A stretch of DNA of 64,000 nt from Acidobacteriota bacterium (GTDB lineage Bacteria; Acidobacteriota; Terriglobia; Terriglobales; Acidobacteriaceae), in NCBI GenBank assembly GCA_021851335.1, contig JAJZEA010000003.1, positions 1 to 64,000 of the forward strand, read 5' to 3'. How positions within the stretch are numbered: the stretch's first letter is position 1; each line of letters begins with the position of its first letter. Shown one piece after another: positions 43,598 to 52,893 of the stretch. Below the pieces are notes generated by a model. That model had not been told where the DNA came from, searched no databases, and worked only from the letters and a program-made list of their open reading frames with translations. Both the position numbers and the translations under genes were made by a program.

Positions 43598-44845
43598 TTA
43601 CATTCTGCCGCCGTATCGAAGGTACCAGAAGCTTCCGCGCAGGTCTCTCCAGGACAGGAGTGCGTCGGGAACGGTGAATAGCTGAAAAGCACTGCTGAAA
43701 AAGCGACTCAAGGCCGAATCTTGCGGATAATCCAACTCGCTCGGAGAGCGATGCAGACTATCGAGCATGCAACCGACCAGCATGCGCTTGCCGGTTGCTC
43801 GATTGCGAAGAGATAGAGGTTTGGGCTGCTGGGGTGGGCAGAGGTCAAAGGCTTGAAGCGCCAGCATCGGTTCATCGAAGCCCATGCGCACAACTTTCGC
43901 GGTAGTTCCACCCATTCGGTAGTTGACTTCCAGGAAGTAGACCTCGCCCGTCTCAGCCGACTGCAACAAATCGAAGTGAAAGGCGCCGTGAAGGTCGGCC
44001 AGCTCAGCGAATCGAATGGCCGCATGATGAACGGAAGGCGGCGTTGGGCAGCGCTCGATGGTGAGAGCAAAGCCGTGATGCTTGCGAACGGTGCGGAAAC
44101 ACTCGAGCGCGAGGAGATGGCCATCGGCTTTGCGCACGCCGTGCAGGACAAGGTTTGGCCCCAGACAAAAAGGCTGGGCGATCAGCGGGCTGGTCCACTG
44201 CAACTCGTTCAGGAACGTTTGCAGTGCGGTGCGCGTATCGACGCGCCGAGCTTTGAAGGCCGGCAGAACAGAACTCATCCTTGTCGGTCGAAGGCAAAGT
44301 GGAAAGCTGGTTTCAGCCTGTATTTCCGCATCCGCTGCGGTTTCGATCAAGCAGGTGGGAAGGACGGAAAACCCGGATTGAGTGGCGAGAGCTGCTTGTT
44401 CGGATTTTTGCAGCAGTCGCTCCATCGAGGGTGCCGGAGAGGTCATGACGCGACAGGATGGTTCAAAGACACTGCGATGATTGGCCAGCCACATGAGGGT
44501 TGCTTCATCGTCACTGCTGATCGCTTCGGCTTGAACTGATTTTACAAATGCAAGAACGGTTTCAATCGCCTGCGAAGGCTTGTCGATTCCCCAGGGGATA
44601 TTCTCTCCTAGGGACGTGATGGCGGCGCTCGGGTAGCGTGAATGTTGTATCAAGCCAGCGGCAGCGCTGTCTCCGAGTGGCATCAGGTGGACCGCGATAC
44701 CTGCCTCGCGACATCGGCGGAGAAATGCCATCGAGGGCGCCCAGAAGCCAAGCTGCACCAGGTTTCGTATCGTGCGCGGGATTGGCTTGGTCGGCACATC
44801 TTTCGACAAAGTTTCCGCGGGGATACTCTTCATTGAGACTCGCAC
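43598..44845 (-). CDS. ATP-grasp domain protein of unknown substrate
   Basis: A 415-residue protein. An N-terminal pre-ATP-grasp region (about 20-120; LVQLGFWAPSMAFLRRCREAGI) leads to an ATP-grasp core with the lysine/arginine-bearing strand FPLCLRPTR, AQPFCLGPNLVLHGV and the metal-binding FDLLQSAETGEVYFLEVNYRMGG. ATP-grasp enzymes join a carboxylate to an amine or thiol through an acyl phosphate; partners for this one are not evident. It is a single gene between glutathione peroxidase and a divergent MerR regulator. The usual K of the ATP-binding strand is not obvious, so activity is unproven. Confidence 0.78.
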   Translation of the reverse strand: MRVSMKSIPAETLSKDVPTKPIPRTIRNLVQLGFWAPSMAFLRRCREAGIAVHLMPLGDSAAAGLIQHSRYPSAAITSLGENIPWGIDKPSQAIETVLAFVKSVQAEAISSDDEATLMWLANHRSVFEPSCRVMTSPAPSMERLLQKSEQAALATQSGFSVLPTCLIETAADAEIQAETSFPLCLRPTRMSSVLPAFKARRVDTRTALQTFLNELQWTSPLIAQPFCLGPNLVLHGVRKADGHLLALECFRTVRKHHGFALTIERCPTPPSVHHAAIRFAELADLHGAFHFDLLQSAETGEVYFLEVNYRMGGTTAKVVRMGFDEPMLALQAFDLCPPQQPKPLSLRNRATGKRMLVGCMLDSLHRSPSELDYPQDSALSRFFSSAFQLFTVPDALLSWRDLRGSFWYLRYGGRM

Positions 44846-45078
44846 TCCAGAATGGAAGGTTGAAAATGCAAAGGATGACTCAGCAGCGTGGACTGCTATG
44901 AAGAGTTTGCCGAGAGGGAGAATCGTTTGCAGGTTACTGCACGATGGTGATGCGAAGCAATCTCATACCAGGTACCGGTCAAGAAAAATCTGTTTTGGAG
45001 CGCGCCTGTCGGCTATACTCGCACTGAACTGAATGGCACAGCCTTGTATTGTCTGTCGTCGTCATGGAGGCGGAGAAA

Positions 45079-45609
45079 ATGGCCCGAATTGGTCGCAAAG
45101 TCGACCAGAAACAGGAGTCGCAAGCATCGGTTGCAATTCCGGATCGCTTGTACTACCGGATCGGTGAAGTCGCGCGGATTTGTGGCGTAGCAGCCTCGGT
45201 ATTGCGCTTCTGGGAGACACAGTTTCCGCAGCTTCGGCCTGCGAAAGGCGGCACAGGGCAAAGGCTCTATCGTCGTCGCGAGCTGGAGATGGCGCTGCGC
45301 ATTCATCAGCTTGTTCACGTGCAGGGTTTTACCCTTGCAGGCGCGCGGCAGGCGCTGGCCTTGCCTGTTGCGGAGGCTTCGCTCGCTTTGGCTGCTTCTG
45401 CTGGACCGCCCGTTGCATCGCCAAAGGCCCCTGCGCCGCTCGCTGACAATCCGCTGAAGCAGATCGAGGCAGAGCTGCGAGATTTGCGGGAGATGCTCAT
45501 CCACGATCCAGCACCCACTCTGCGTCGCAAGCCTCGAACGACAACACAACCCGCGCCTACCGAGCCAGCACTGCTTTTCCCGGATTTCAAGGTCGATCCA
45601 GGCGAGTAG
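45079..45609 (+). CDS. MerR-family transcriptional regulator
   Basis: A 176-residue regulator with an N-terminal MerR winged helix (about 20-90; YRIGEVARICGVAASVLRFWE, then RLYRRRELEMALRIHQL). The pattern RFWETQFPQLRPAKGG is typical of the MlrA/CarA-like branch often found downstream of ihfA/himA. The rest is Pro/Ala-rich with a short helix (KQIEAELRDLREML). I use the ATG at 45079 since GGAGG lies 8 bases upstream; 45064 and 45049 (TTG) are in frame. A TATACT at 45014-45019 could be its -10. Targets unknown. Confidence 0.88.
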   Translation: MARIGRKVDQKQESQASVAIPDRLYYRIGEVARICGVAASVLRFWETQFPQLRPAKGGTGQRLYRRRELEMALRIHQLVHVQGFTLAGARQALALPVAEASLALAASAGPPVASPKAPAPLADNPLKQIEAELRDLREMLIHDPAPTLRRKPRTTTQPAPTEPALLFPDFKVDPGE

Positions 45610-45803
45610 CTCTGCACGACGAGATTCGACGCAAGAGCTGGGCCGGATCGCGATTCCAGGCTTTCTACGAAGAATTCATCGGTTAGAGTTTGACTTCGTG
45701 CTATAGTCGCGGTAGCTCAAAAGCCGTATTTTTCCGCCAGTAGCCGTTATTCCTAATATTTGTCTCGTTTCTATCCAACTGCAAATTCTCAGGAGCGTTC
45801 TCT

Positions 45804-46040
45804 ATGCGATGCCCCTCTTGTGGATCCAGCCACTTTCGGCTGTCTCGACTTCGTTTCTCTGATTTATTTCACCTGTTCATACTGCGCTATCCTGTTCGCT
45901 GCCGACTATGCAGGGAACGGAGCCATGTCTCTTTGCCCAATGCTATGCGAGCGCGGAAATCTACGCACCGCGGGCATCTCAAAGATGCAGAGGCAAAACT
46001 GAATACAGAAGCGAAATCTGTTCACGAGCCAGTTCCCTAG
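45804..46040 (+). CDS. Small zinc-ribbon protein
   Basis: A 78-residue protein with two CxxC knuckles (MRCPSCGSSHF and RCRLCRER), separated by about 28 residues, giving a four-cysteine zinc ribbon. The segment between is Phe/Leu/Arg-rich. AGGAG sits 9 bases before the ATG, and a strong terminator follows, so the gene is likely real despite being short. Function unknown; small ribbons of this type bind nucleic acid or partners. Confidence 0.7.
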   Translation: MRCPSCGSSHFRLSRLRFSDLFHLFILRYPVRCRLCRERSHVSLPNAMRARKSTHRGHLKDAEAKLNTEAKSVHEPVP

Positions 46041-46057
46041 CTCTGGAGAAAGTTGCG

Positions 46058-46098
46058 AAGAAAAACCCCATGCGCGAGAAGCGAATGGGGTTTTTCTT
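46058..46098. terminator. Bidirectional rho-independent terminator
   Basis: AAGAAAAACCCCAT and ATGGGGTTTTTCTT form a 14-bp stem with a 13-base loop and T runs on both strands, between the zinc-ribbon gene and convergent rpsU. Confidence 0.9.
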
Positions 46099-46118
46099 TT
46101 GGCCTGTAACGCGCAGAA

Positions 46119-46316
46119 TCAATCCTGCTCTTTGCGCGCCTTTTTCCGGTTCCGTTTCCTCGCCAGCGCTTCTTTTACGCGGCGTTTTTCTCCGGGCTTC
46201 AGGTAATAGGAGTGGCGCTTGACATCCTTGATGATGTCCTCCTGCTGCACCTTGCGCTTGAAGCGACGCAGGGCATTTTCCAGGGGCTCGCCTTCTTGAA
46301 TGCGAACTTCTGCCAT
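46119..46316 (-). CDS. rpsU: 30S ribosomal protein S21
   Basis: A 65-residue very basic protein matching S21: VRIQEGEPLENALRRFKRKV, then RRHSYYLKPG-like sequence and a Lys/Arg tail. It sits near the mRNA entry and anti-Shine-Dalgarno region on the small subunit. A strong GGAGGTGG ribosome binding site precedes it. The gene ends at the shared terminator 46058-46098. Confidence 0.97.
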   Translation of the reverse strand: MAEVRIQEGEPLENALRRFKRKVQQEDIIKDVKRHSYYLKPGEKRRVKEALARKRNRKKARKEQD

Positions 46317-46438
46317 AGTATTTCCACCTCCTCACCTGCCAAACCGGCTACTACCAGAATACGGAACAATGGCTCTGGAGGCAACTTTTCGAGTAACGGT
46401 ATACTCAGAGATTGCGCTTCAGCGCGAGGAGGATTTCT

Positions 46439-46990
46439 GTGATTCGAAGCTATCAGGGGCGCTGGCCGGTGATGGGTGAGGGCTGTTATCTCGATCCCTC
46501 GGCGCAGGTGATCGGCGATGTCAATCTTGGTCGTAACTCCAGCGTGTGGATGAACGCCGTGCTGCGCGGAGACGTGCATTCGATCCGGATCGGCAATGGC
46601 TCGAACGTGCAGGACTGCGCTGTTCTGCATGGACAGCGCAATCTCTACGCCGTGATTGTCGGGGACATGGTGACGATCGGCCACAACGCGACCGTACACG
46701 GCTGCACCGTCGAGGATGCAGTGCTGATTGGTATTGGAGCGCGTGTTCTGAACAACTGCCGTATCGGCGAAGGATCGATTATCGCCGCTGGCGCCGTTGT
46801 GCCGGAGGGTACGCAGGTGCCGCCTCGAACGCTCTGGGCGGGAGTTCCGGCAAGGATGCGGCGCACGCTCGACGACCAGGATCGGGAGATGATCTTGAAG
46901 TATGCGCGCAATTATCTGGATTACACCTTGATCTATCTGAATGAAGAAAAAGCGCTGAATGAAGAAAAAGCGGCTCAGGGCAAGGCCTGA
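46439..46990 (+). CDS. Gamma carbonic anhydrase family protein
   Basis: A 183-residue left-handed beta-helix protein. Hexapeptide repeats span about 10-150, with candidate zinc-binding histidines in LHGQRN, TIGHNATVHGC. Family members are carbonic anhydrases or structural proteins (YrdA/PaaY type). The start is a GTG with GAGGAGG 6 bases upstream. The last 17 residues include a duplicated LNEEKA caused by an 18-bp tandem repeat. Its stop codon lies inside the terminator stem. TATACT at 46400-46405 may be the -10. Confidence 0.92.
   Translation: MIRSYQGRWPVMGEGCYLDPSAQVIGDVNLGRNSSVWMNAVLRGDVHSIRIGNGSNVQDCAVLHGQRNLYAVIVGDMVTIGHNATVHGCTVEDAVLIGIGARVLNNCRIGEGSIIAAGAVVPEGTQVPPRTLWAGVPARMRRTLDDQDREMILKYARNYLDYTLIYLNEEKALNEEKAAQGKA
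46937..46972 (+). repeat. 18-bp perfect tandem duplication
   Basis: CTGAATGAAGAAAAAGCG occurs twice head to tail (46937-46954, 46955-46972) at the end of the carbonic anhydrase gene, duplicating six codons (LNEEKA) without changing frame. Confidence 0.95.
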
Positions 46991-46999
46991 ACCGCTTTT
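46966..46999 (+). terminator. Terminator overlapping the carbonic anhydrase stop
   Basis: AAAAGCGG-C-TCAGG, loop GCAAGG, CCTGA-A-CCGCTTTT: a 13-bp stem with one mismatch, then T-rich sequence. The TGA stop is part of the descending arm. Confidence 0.8.
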
Positions 47000-47023
47000 C
47001 TTTGACGATCTGAGGTTGGACGG

Positions 47024-48007
47024 TCAGACCCCGGCAGGGCGTGGGTTGGCCTTGTCATAGCGCGCAACCTGAATCTTCTTGGCCAGCCCAATGCGACTCA
47101 GCATCCAGATCACCCAGTAATTGGGATCCAGTTCGTACCAGGTGAGTCCATGACGCGCTGAGACGGGATGAGCATGGTGGTTATTGTGCCAACCCTCGCC
47201 GCCGGTGATCAGTGCAACGAGCAGGTTGTTGCGCGAATCATCGCGGGTGGCAAAGCGTCGGCGGCCCCACATGTGGGTTGCCGAGTTCACCAGCCAAGTG
47301 GCGTGAAGTCCCAGAGTCACACGCAGGAAGATGCCCCAAAGCACCAGATCGACACCGCCCATGATGCTGTGGTCAACGAGCGCACCACCGCCAAAGAGCA
47401 GCAGGCCACAGGTGACCAGCGAGAGGTAGTGATATTTGCTGATCCAGACATGGAAGCGATCACGAGCGAGATCCGGCGCGTAACGAGCGAGAGCCGAGGA
47501 TTCGGCGTGCATGCTGCGGCCCAGAACGAGCCAGCCGATATGTGCCCACCACGGACCTTCTTTGGGCGTGTGCGGGTCACCAGGATGGTCGCTGTGCTGG
47601 TGATGCACCCGATGCACCGCAACCCAGAAAATAGGCCCGCCTTCGAGGGCGAGTGTGCCACAGATGGTGAGCAGATACTCGACCCACTTCGGGGTTTGAA
47701 AGCCGCGATGCGTCAGCAGCCGATGGTAGCAAACGCCGATGCCAAAGTTGATGGCTAGTACCCACAAAACCGCTGCAACTGCCAGCCGCTGCCAGCTAAA
47801 GCAGAACAGCGCAGCCACGGCGCCCACATGGAAGATTGCGATAAAAATCGCTGTAACCCAGTTAATGCCGCCCTCGTTGTCCTTGCGGCCCATCCGAAGT
47901 TCGTCTTGTCTGGACGCAGATGCCTTTCCGTCTGAGGTCTTGTTCATGGTGGTTACGGTGGAGTTCAGGCTGCTCTCAGCGGCCAGATTGGAATGAAATT
48001 GCGACAT
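47024..48007 (-). CDS. Acyl-CoA/lipid fatty acid desaturase
   Basis: A 327-residue membrane di-iron desaturase. Histidine boxes are HRLLTH, HRVHHQHSDHPGDPH and GEGWHNNHHAHP, as in delta-9 stearoyl-CoA-type enzymes. Four helices flank them (INWVTAIFIAIFHVGAVAAL; LLTICGTLALEGGP). It would introduce a double bond into acyl chains, adjusting membrane fluidity. I start at the ATG MSQFHSN (48007); an in-frame ATG 12 codons upstream is possible. The N-terminal 55 residues are Ser/Thr-rich and not conserved. Confidence 0.95.
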   Translation of the reverse strand: MSQFHSNLAAESSLNSTVTTMNKTSDGKASASRQDELRMGRKDNEGGINWVTAIFIAIFHVGAVAALFCFSWQRLAVAAVLWVLAINFGIGVCYHRLLTHRGFQTPKWVEYLLTICGTLALEGGPIFWVAVHRVHHQHSDHPGDPHTPKEGPWWAHIGWLVLGRSMHAESSALARYAPDLARDRFHVWISKYHYLSLVTCGLLLFGGGALVDHSIMGGVDLVLWGIFLRVTLGLHATWLVNSATHMWGRRRFATRDDSRNNLLVALITGGEGWHNNHHAHPVSARHGLTWYELDPNYWVIWMLSRIGLAKKIQVARYDKANPRPAGV

Positions 48008-48111
48008 CGTTGGGTGTTCCTGCTTCCTTCGGCTTTGCGCCATACGCTGACATTATTGTACCGTCAGGCGACTTGAAGCGGGACAAATTTGTACAGAAAC
48101 AACATTCCACT

Positions 48112-48146
48112 CAATTCCAGTCGGGTCTTTGACCAGACTGGAATTG
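48112..48146. repeat. Inverted repeat between desaturase and transporter
   Basis: CAATTCCAGTC (48112-48122) and GACTGGAATTG (48136-48146) form a perfect 11-bp stem with a 13-base loop. It lacks a T-tract and lies upstream of the desaturase and downstream of the transporter, so it could be an operator or a weak terminator. Confidence 0.6.
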
Positions 48147-48191
48147 TCTGCCAGGCTGCAGAAAACAAGGATTTTGGGTATTCAAGCAGAC

Positions 48192-49838
48192 TCAGTGCAT
48201 CGCAATGTCGCTTTTACCGCCGGCCGGACTGTTCTTGCTGAGCAGGAATGCCAGAAAGATCATGCCAATGGACATCCAGAAGAGCATTTTGAAGACATCC
48301 ACATATGCCTGCATCGTTGCCTGGCGATTTAACTCGCCATAGATCGACGCCATGGCTGCTCCGACGCCATTGTGCTTGCCAAAGCTCTGATCGAGATAAC
48401 CGGTGGTGCCGCCCAGCACTTGCGCATAGGGTATGCGCAGATTCGTCATCTTCTCCTGTAACAGCGCCTGGTGGTGCATCGACTGGTTGGTTACAGCGGC
48501 CCCTGTAATGGCGATGAAGATGCTGCCGCCGATGTTGCGCACAAAGTTGATCAGGCCGGCCACCTGGTTGCTCTGCTCGCGGGGAATTCCAACATAGGCC
48601 GCCGTTGTAATCGAGATAAAGCAGAAGGGGATCGGCATCATCTGCACCACGCGCAGCAGAGAGGCGTTATAAAAACTCATGTCGAGCGTCAACTGCGTCG
48701 CCGTGAACCAGTAGGAGAGCGCAAAGAAGAAAAAGCCGATGGCCGCAACGTAGCGCGCGGGATATTTGCTGGTCGTCCAGCCGGCGAAGGGCATGACGAA
48801 GATCAGCGCAAATCCGCCGGCTGTCAGCGCTTCTCCTGCGTTGGTGGCCGTGTAGCCCAGGAGGCCTTGAAGCATCTGGGGTTGCAAGACGGTGCTGGCG
48901 TTGAGCACACCACCGACCAGCGTCATGAGGAAACAACTGATGGCGAAATTCTTGTACTTGAACAAGCGCAGGTTAATCAGAGGATTTTTCTTACGGAACT
49001 CCCAGACAATCAGTCCGATCAATCCCCCCACAAAGAGCAGTGCGAAAAAGCATATGAAGCCGGAGGAAAACCAGTCGTTCTCCTCGCCCTTGTCAAGCAT
49101 GATCTGCATTCCTCCCATGGCCAGACTGAGGAATGCAAGCCCCATGTAGTCCATGTTGAGCAGGTGCTTGCGATCCGGAACGATCCACGGTGGATCGTCC
49201 ACCATGCGCGTGACGAGGATGTAAGCAAGAATGCCGACGGGAATGTTGATGTAGAAGATCCATCGCCAGGAGTAGCTGTCTGTGATCCATCCGCCGAGTG
49301 TGGGTCCGATCGACGGCGCCAGTACAGCCACCAAACCATAGAGAGCAAAGGCCTGGCCACGATGTTTTTCGTCAAAGGAATCTGCCATGATGGCCTGCGC
49401 CATGGGCTGCAATCCGCCACCGCCTGCCCCTTGCAGTACGCGGCACAAAAGTAGGATAGGCAGCGTCGGCGCGATGCCGCACAGAAAACTGGAGACGGTG
49501 AAGATGGTGATGCAAAGAAGGAAGAAGTTTCGCCGCCCCATCAGATTCGAGGCCCAGCCACCCAGCGGCAGGACAATCGCATTCGAGACCAGATAGCTGG
49601 TCAGGACCCATGTGCCTTCATCGGTACTCGCGCCGAGATTGCCGGCAATATGCGGTAGGGCGACGTTGGCGATGGATGTGTCCAGCACCTCCATGAAGGC
49701 CGCCAGAGCGACAGTCATAGCAATCAGCCACGGATTTGCGCGTGGCTTCCATTGCGCGTGATGATCGATGGATGGATTTTCGACTGTACGCTCGGCGACG
49801 GATTCATCCAACTGGATCGCGTCTTTCGTTGTTGCCAT
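48192..49838 (-). CDS. DHA2-family MFS efflux transporter (EmrB/QacA type)
   Basis: A 548-residue inner-membrane transporter with 14 predicted helices, expected to export drugs or toxic metabolites by proton antiport. The N-terminal helix region LAAFMEVLDTSIANVALPHIAGNLG is the DHA2 signature with the membrane Asp, followed by WVLTSYLVSNAIVLPLGGW and the motif-C-like GLVAVLAPSIGPTLGGWI. The start is ATG at 49838; an upstream ATG adds five residues. No EmrA-like membrane-fusion partner is adjacent. Confidence 0.93.
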   Translation of the reverse strand: MATTKDAIQLDESVAERTVENPSIDHHAQWKPRANPWLIAMTVALAAFMEVLDTSIANVALPHIAGNLGASTDEGTWVLTSYLVSNAIVLPLGGWASNLMGRRNFFLLCITIFTVSSFLCGIAPTLPILLLCRVLQGAGGGGLQPMAQAIMADSFDEKHRGQAFALYGLVAVLAPSIGPTLGGWITDSYSWRWIFYINIPVGILAYILVTRMVDDPPWIVPDRKHLLNMDYMGLAFLSLAMGGMQIMLDKGEENDWFSSGFICFFALLFVGGLIGLIVWEFRKKNPLINLRLFKYKNFAISCFLMTLVGGVLNASTVLQPQMLQGLLGYTATNAGEALTAGGFALIFVMPFAGWTTSKYPARYVAAIGFFFFALSYWFTATQLTLDMSFYNASLLRVVQMMPIPFCFISITTAAYVGIPREQSNQVAGLINFVRNIGGSIFIAITGAAVTNQSMHHQALLQEKMTNLRIPYAQVLGGTTGYLDQSFGKHNGVGAAMASIYGELNRQATMQAYVDVFKMLFWMSIGMIFLAFLLSKNSPAGGKSDIAMH

Positions 49839-49970
49839 ATACTTACGCCTCAAAAAAACAGACAGTCTGCCACAAAACCTATCCGCAGCGAGTCAACGGA
49901 GCAACACAAAATGAAAGCAGCCCGAAATCCGTTATCGGACGCATTGTGAAATCGTTGCTTTCTTACAGAT

Positions 49971-50016
49971 GCGCAGCAGCCGCGCCGGATGCAGAAATCC
50001 AGCGCGGCTGCTGCGC
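49971..50016. terminator. Long hairpin downstream of guaB
   Basis: GCGCAGCAGCCGCG (49971-49984) pairs perfectly with CGCGGCTGCTGCGC (50003-50016), and the inner CCGGAT/ATCCAG extends it with one mismatch. No T-tract follows on the minus strand, so termination is inferred from stability. Confidence 0.6.
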
Positions 50017-50035
50017 CAAGAGAGGTGAGCGTCAG

Positions 50036-51553
50036 CTACTCGACGTGATAGTTGGGAGCTTCGCGCGTGATGATCACATCATGCACGTGACTTTCACGCA
50101 AGCCTGCGCTGGAGATGCGGACGAACCGCGCATTCCGCTGCAGATCGTCGATCGATGCACAACCCAGATAGCCCATGCCGGAGCGCAACCCACCGACAAG
50201 CTGCTGCACCATTGCTTCCAGTGGTCCGCGATAGGGAACTCGGCCTTCGATACCCTCCGGCACAAACTTCGCCAGACGATTCTCGCTTGACCGCTCGCGC
50301 TGCACCACATTCTCTGTGCCATTCTGGCCCTCGGTTGAGGCACCCTGGAAGTAGCGTTCGCTGGAGCCGAGCGCCATCGCCGTCAGTGAACCCATTCCGC
50401 GATAGCTTTTGAATGAACGACCTTGATAGAGAATTGTCTCTCCGGGGCTTTCATCGACCCCGGCAAAGAGTGAGCCAATCATCACGGAACTCGCACCGGC
50501 GGCAATCGCTTTGGTGATCTCGCCCGAGTACTTGATGCCGCCATCGGCAATGACAGGAATCCCGCGTTCATTGGCTGCGCGAAAGGCCTCGGCAATCGCT
50601 GTAATCTGCGGCATGCCTGCGCCTGTGACAACGCGGGTCGTACAGATGGAACCAGGCCCAAAGCCAACTTTGACGGCATCCGCGCCGGCGTCAATCAAGG
50701 CCAGGGTTCCTTCGTAAGTGGCCACATTGCCAGCGAGAAGAGCGACGGAGGGAAACGCCTTCTTTACTGCTGTCACTGCTTCCAGAACGCGCGAAGAATG
50801 ACCGTGCGCGGAGTCAATGGCAAGCACATCGCAACGTGTGCGAACCAGTTCCGCTGCGCGCTCCAGAAAATCTCCGGTTGCCCCGATTGCGCCGCCCACG
50901 CGCAGTCGGCCCTTGGAATCCTTTGACGCGTTGGGATATTTCAGCTTCTTCTGAATATCCTTGACCGTGATCAGGCCCTTCAATTCGTACTGGTCGTTGA
51001 CGACCAGCAATTTTTCCACCCGATGCCGATGCAGAATCAGCTCCGCCTCTTCGAGCGTCGTTCCCACGGGAACGGTGATGAGATTTTCGCGCGTCATCAC
51101 ATCGTTGACTGGAATATCGGAGCGAGTTTCGAAGCGCAGATCGCGATTAGTGAGTATGCCCACGAGACGCTTGCCCCGCGTTACTGGAACGCCTGAAATC
51201 TTGTATCGACGCATGACCTCGAGCGCCGCTGCAATGGGCGCGTCCGGCTCGATGGTAACCGGATCGACGATCATGCCGCTCTCCGATCGCTTCACCTTGT
51301 CGATCTCTCCGGCTTGTTCCACGATGGTCAGGTTGCGATGCACGATGCCGATGCCGCCCTGCTGCGCCATGGCGATGGCCATGCGTGATTCGGTCACCGT
51401 ATCCATGGCCGCCGAGATCAGCGGCGTGTTCAAGGTAATTTCCGATGTCAGACGGGTTTGCGTGCTCACCTGCGTGGGGACTACGTCAGAATAAGCAGGC
51501 ACAAGCAAAACGTCATCAAAAGTAAGTGCTTCGGGCAGTGGCGAGTTCAGCAT
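50036..51553 (-). CDS. guaB: IMP dehydrogenase
   Basis: A 505-residue enzyme that oxidises IMP to XMP, the committing step of GMP synthesis. It begins with [19 protein letters not shown], has two CBS domains (about 95-210; [23 protein letters not shown]), and the catalytic cysteine loop [13 protein letters not shown], followed by [29 protein letters not shown]. The flap and C-terminus ([28 protein letters not shown]) are complete. obgE lies upstream with a gap of 86 bases. Confidence 0.98.
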   Translation of the reverse strand: MLNSPLPEALTFDDVLLVPAYSDVVPTQVSTQTRLTSEITLNTPLISAAMDTVTESRMAIAMAQQGGIGIVHRNLTIVEQAGEIDKVKRSESGMIVDPVTIEPDAPIAAALEVMRRYKISGVPVTRGKRLVGILTNRDLRFETRSDIPVNDVMTRENLITVPVGTTLEEAELILHRHRVEKLLVVNDQYELKGLITVKDIQKKLKYPNASKDSKGRLRVGGAIGATGDFLERAAELVRTRCDVLAIDSAHGHSSRVLEAVTAVKKAFPSVALLAGNVATYEGTLALIDAGADAVKVGFGPGSICTTRVVTGAGMPQITAIAEAFRAANERGIPVIADGGIKYSGEITKAIAAGASSVMIGSLFAGVDESPGETILYQGRSFKSYRGMGSLTAMALGSSERYFQGASTEGQNGTENVVQRERSSENRLAKFVPEGIEGRVPYRGPLEAMVQQLVGGLRSGMGYLGCASIDDLQRNARFVRISSAGLRESHVHDVIITREAPNYHVE

Positions 51554-51639
51554 AAGGTTTCGATGCGCTGGGCGGAGAAAAGAATCGTCGCAAGGCCCGA
51601 GCGTTTCCTCATTGTAGCGGAATGCGCCGCGACTCTGGT

Positions 51640-52722
<1,083 letters not shown>

Positions 52723-52893
52723 TCAGTCTAACGAAAGACGACCTATACTCGCAGGTAATGTACCAATTTGAGCCAAGGCCTGCTGGCTAAACGCTTGTTT
52801 TCATCTACCCGGATTCTGCTTCGTCGCTACCACCGACTTTGGAGCAGGGCTGTGCCACATCCTTATCGCGCCTTGAGGTGCGTACATGCGTGG

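Noticed and set aside
45690-45707. TTGACT and TATAGT upstream of the zinc-ribbon gene as a promoter
   Set aside because: The spacing is only 6 bases, far too short for a sigma70-type promoter.
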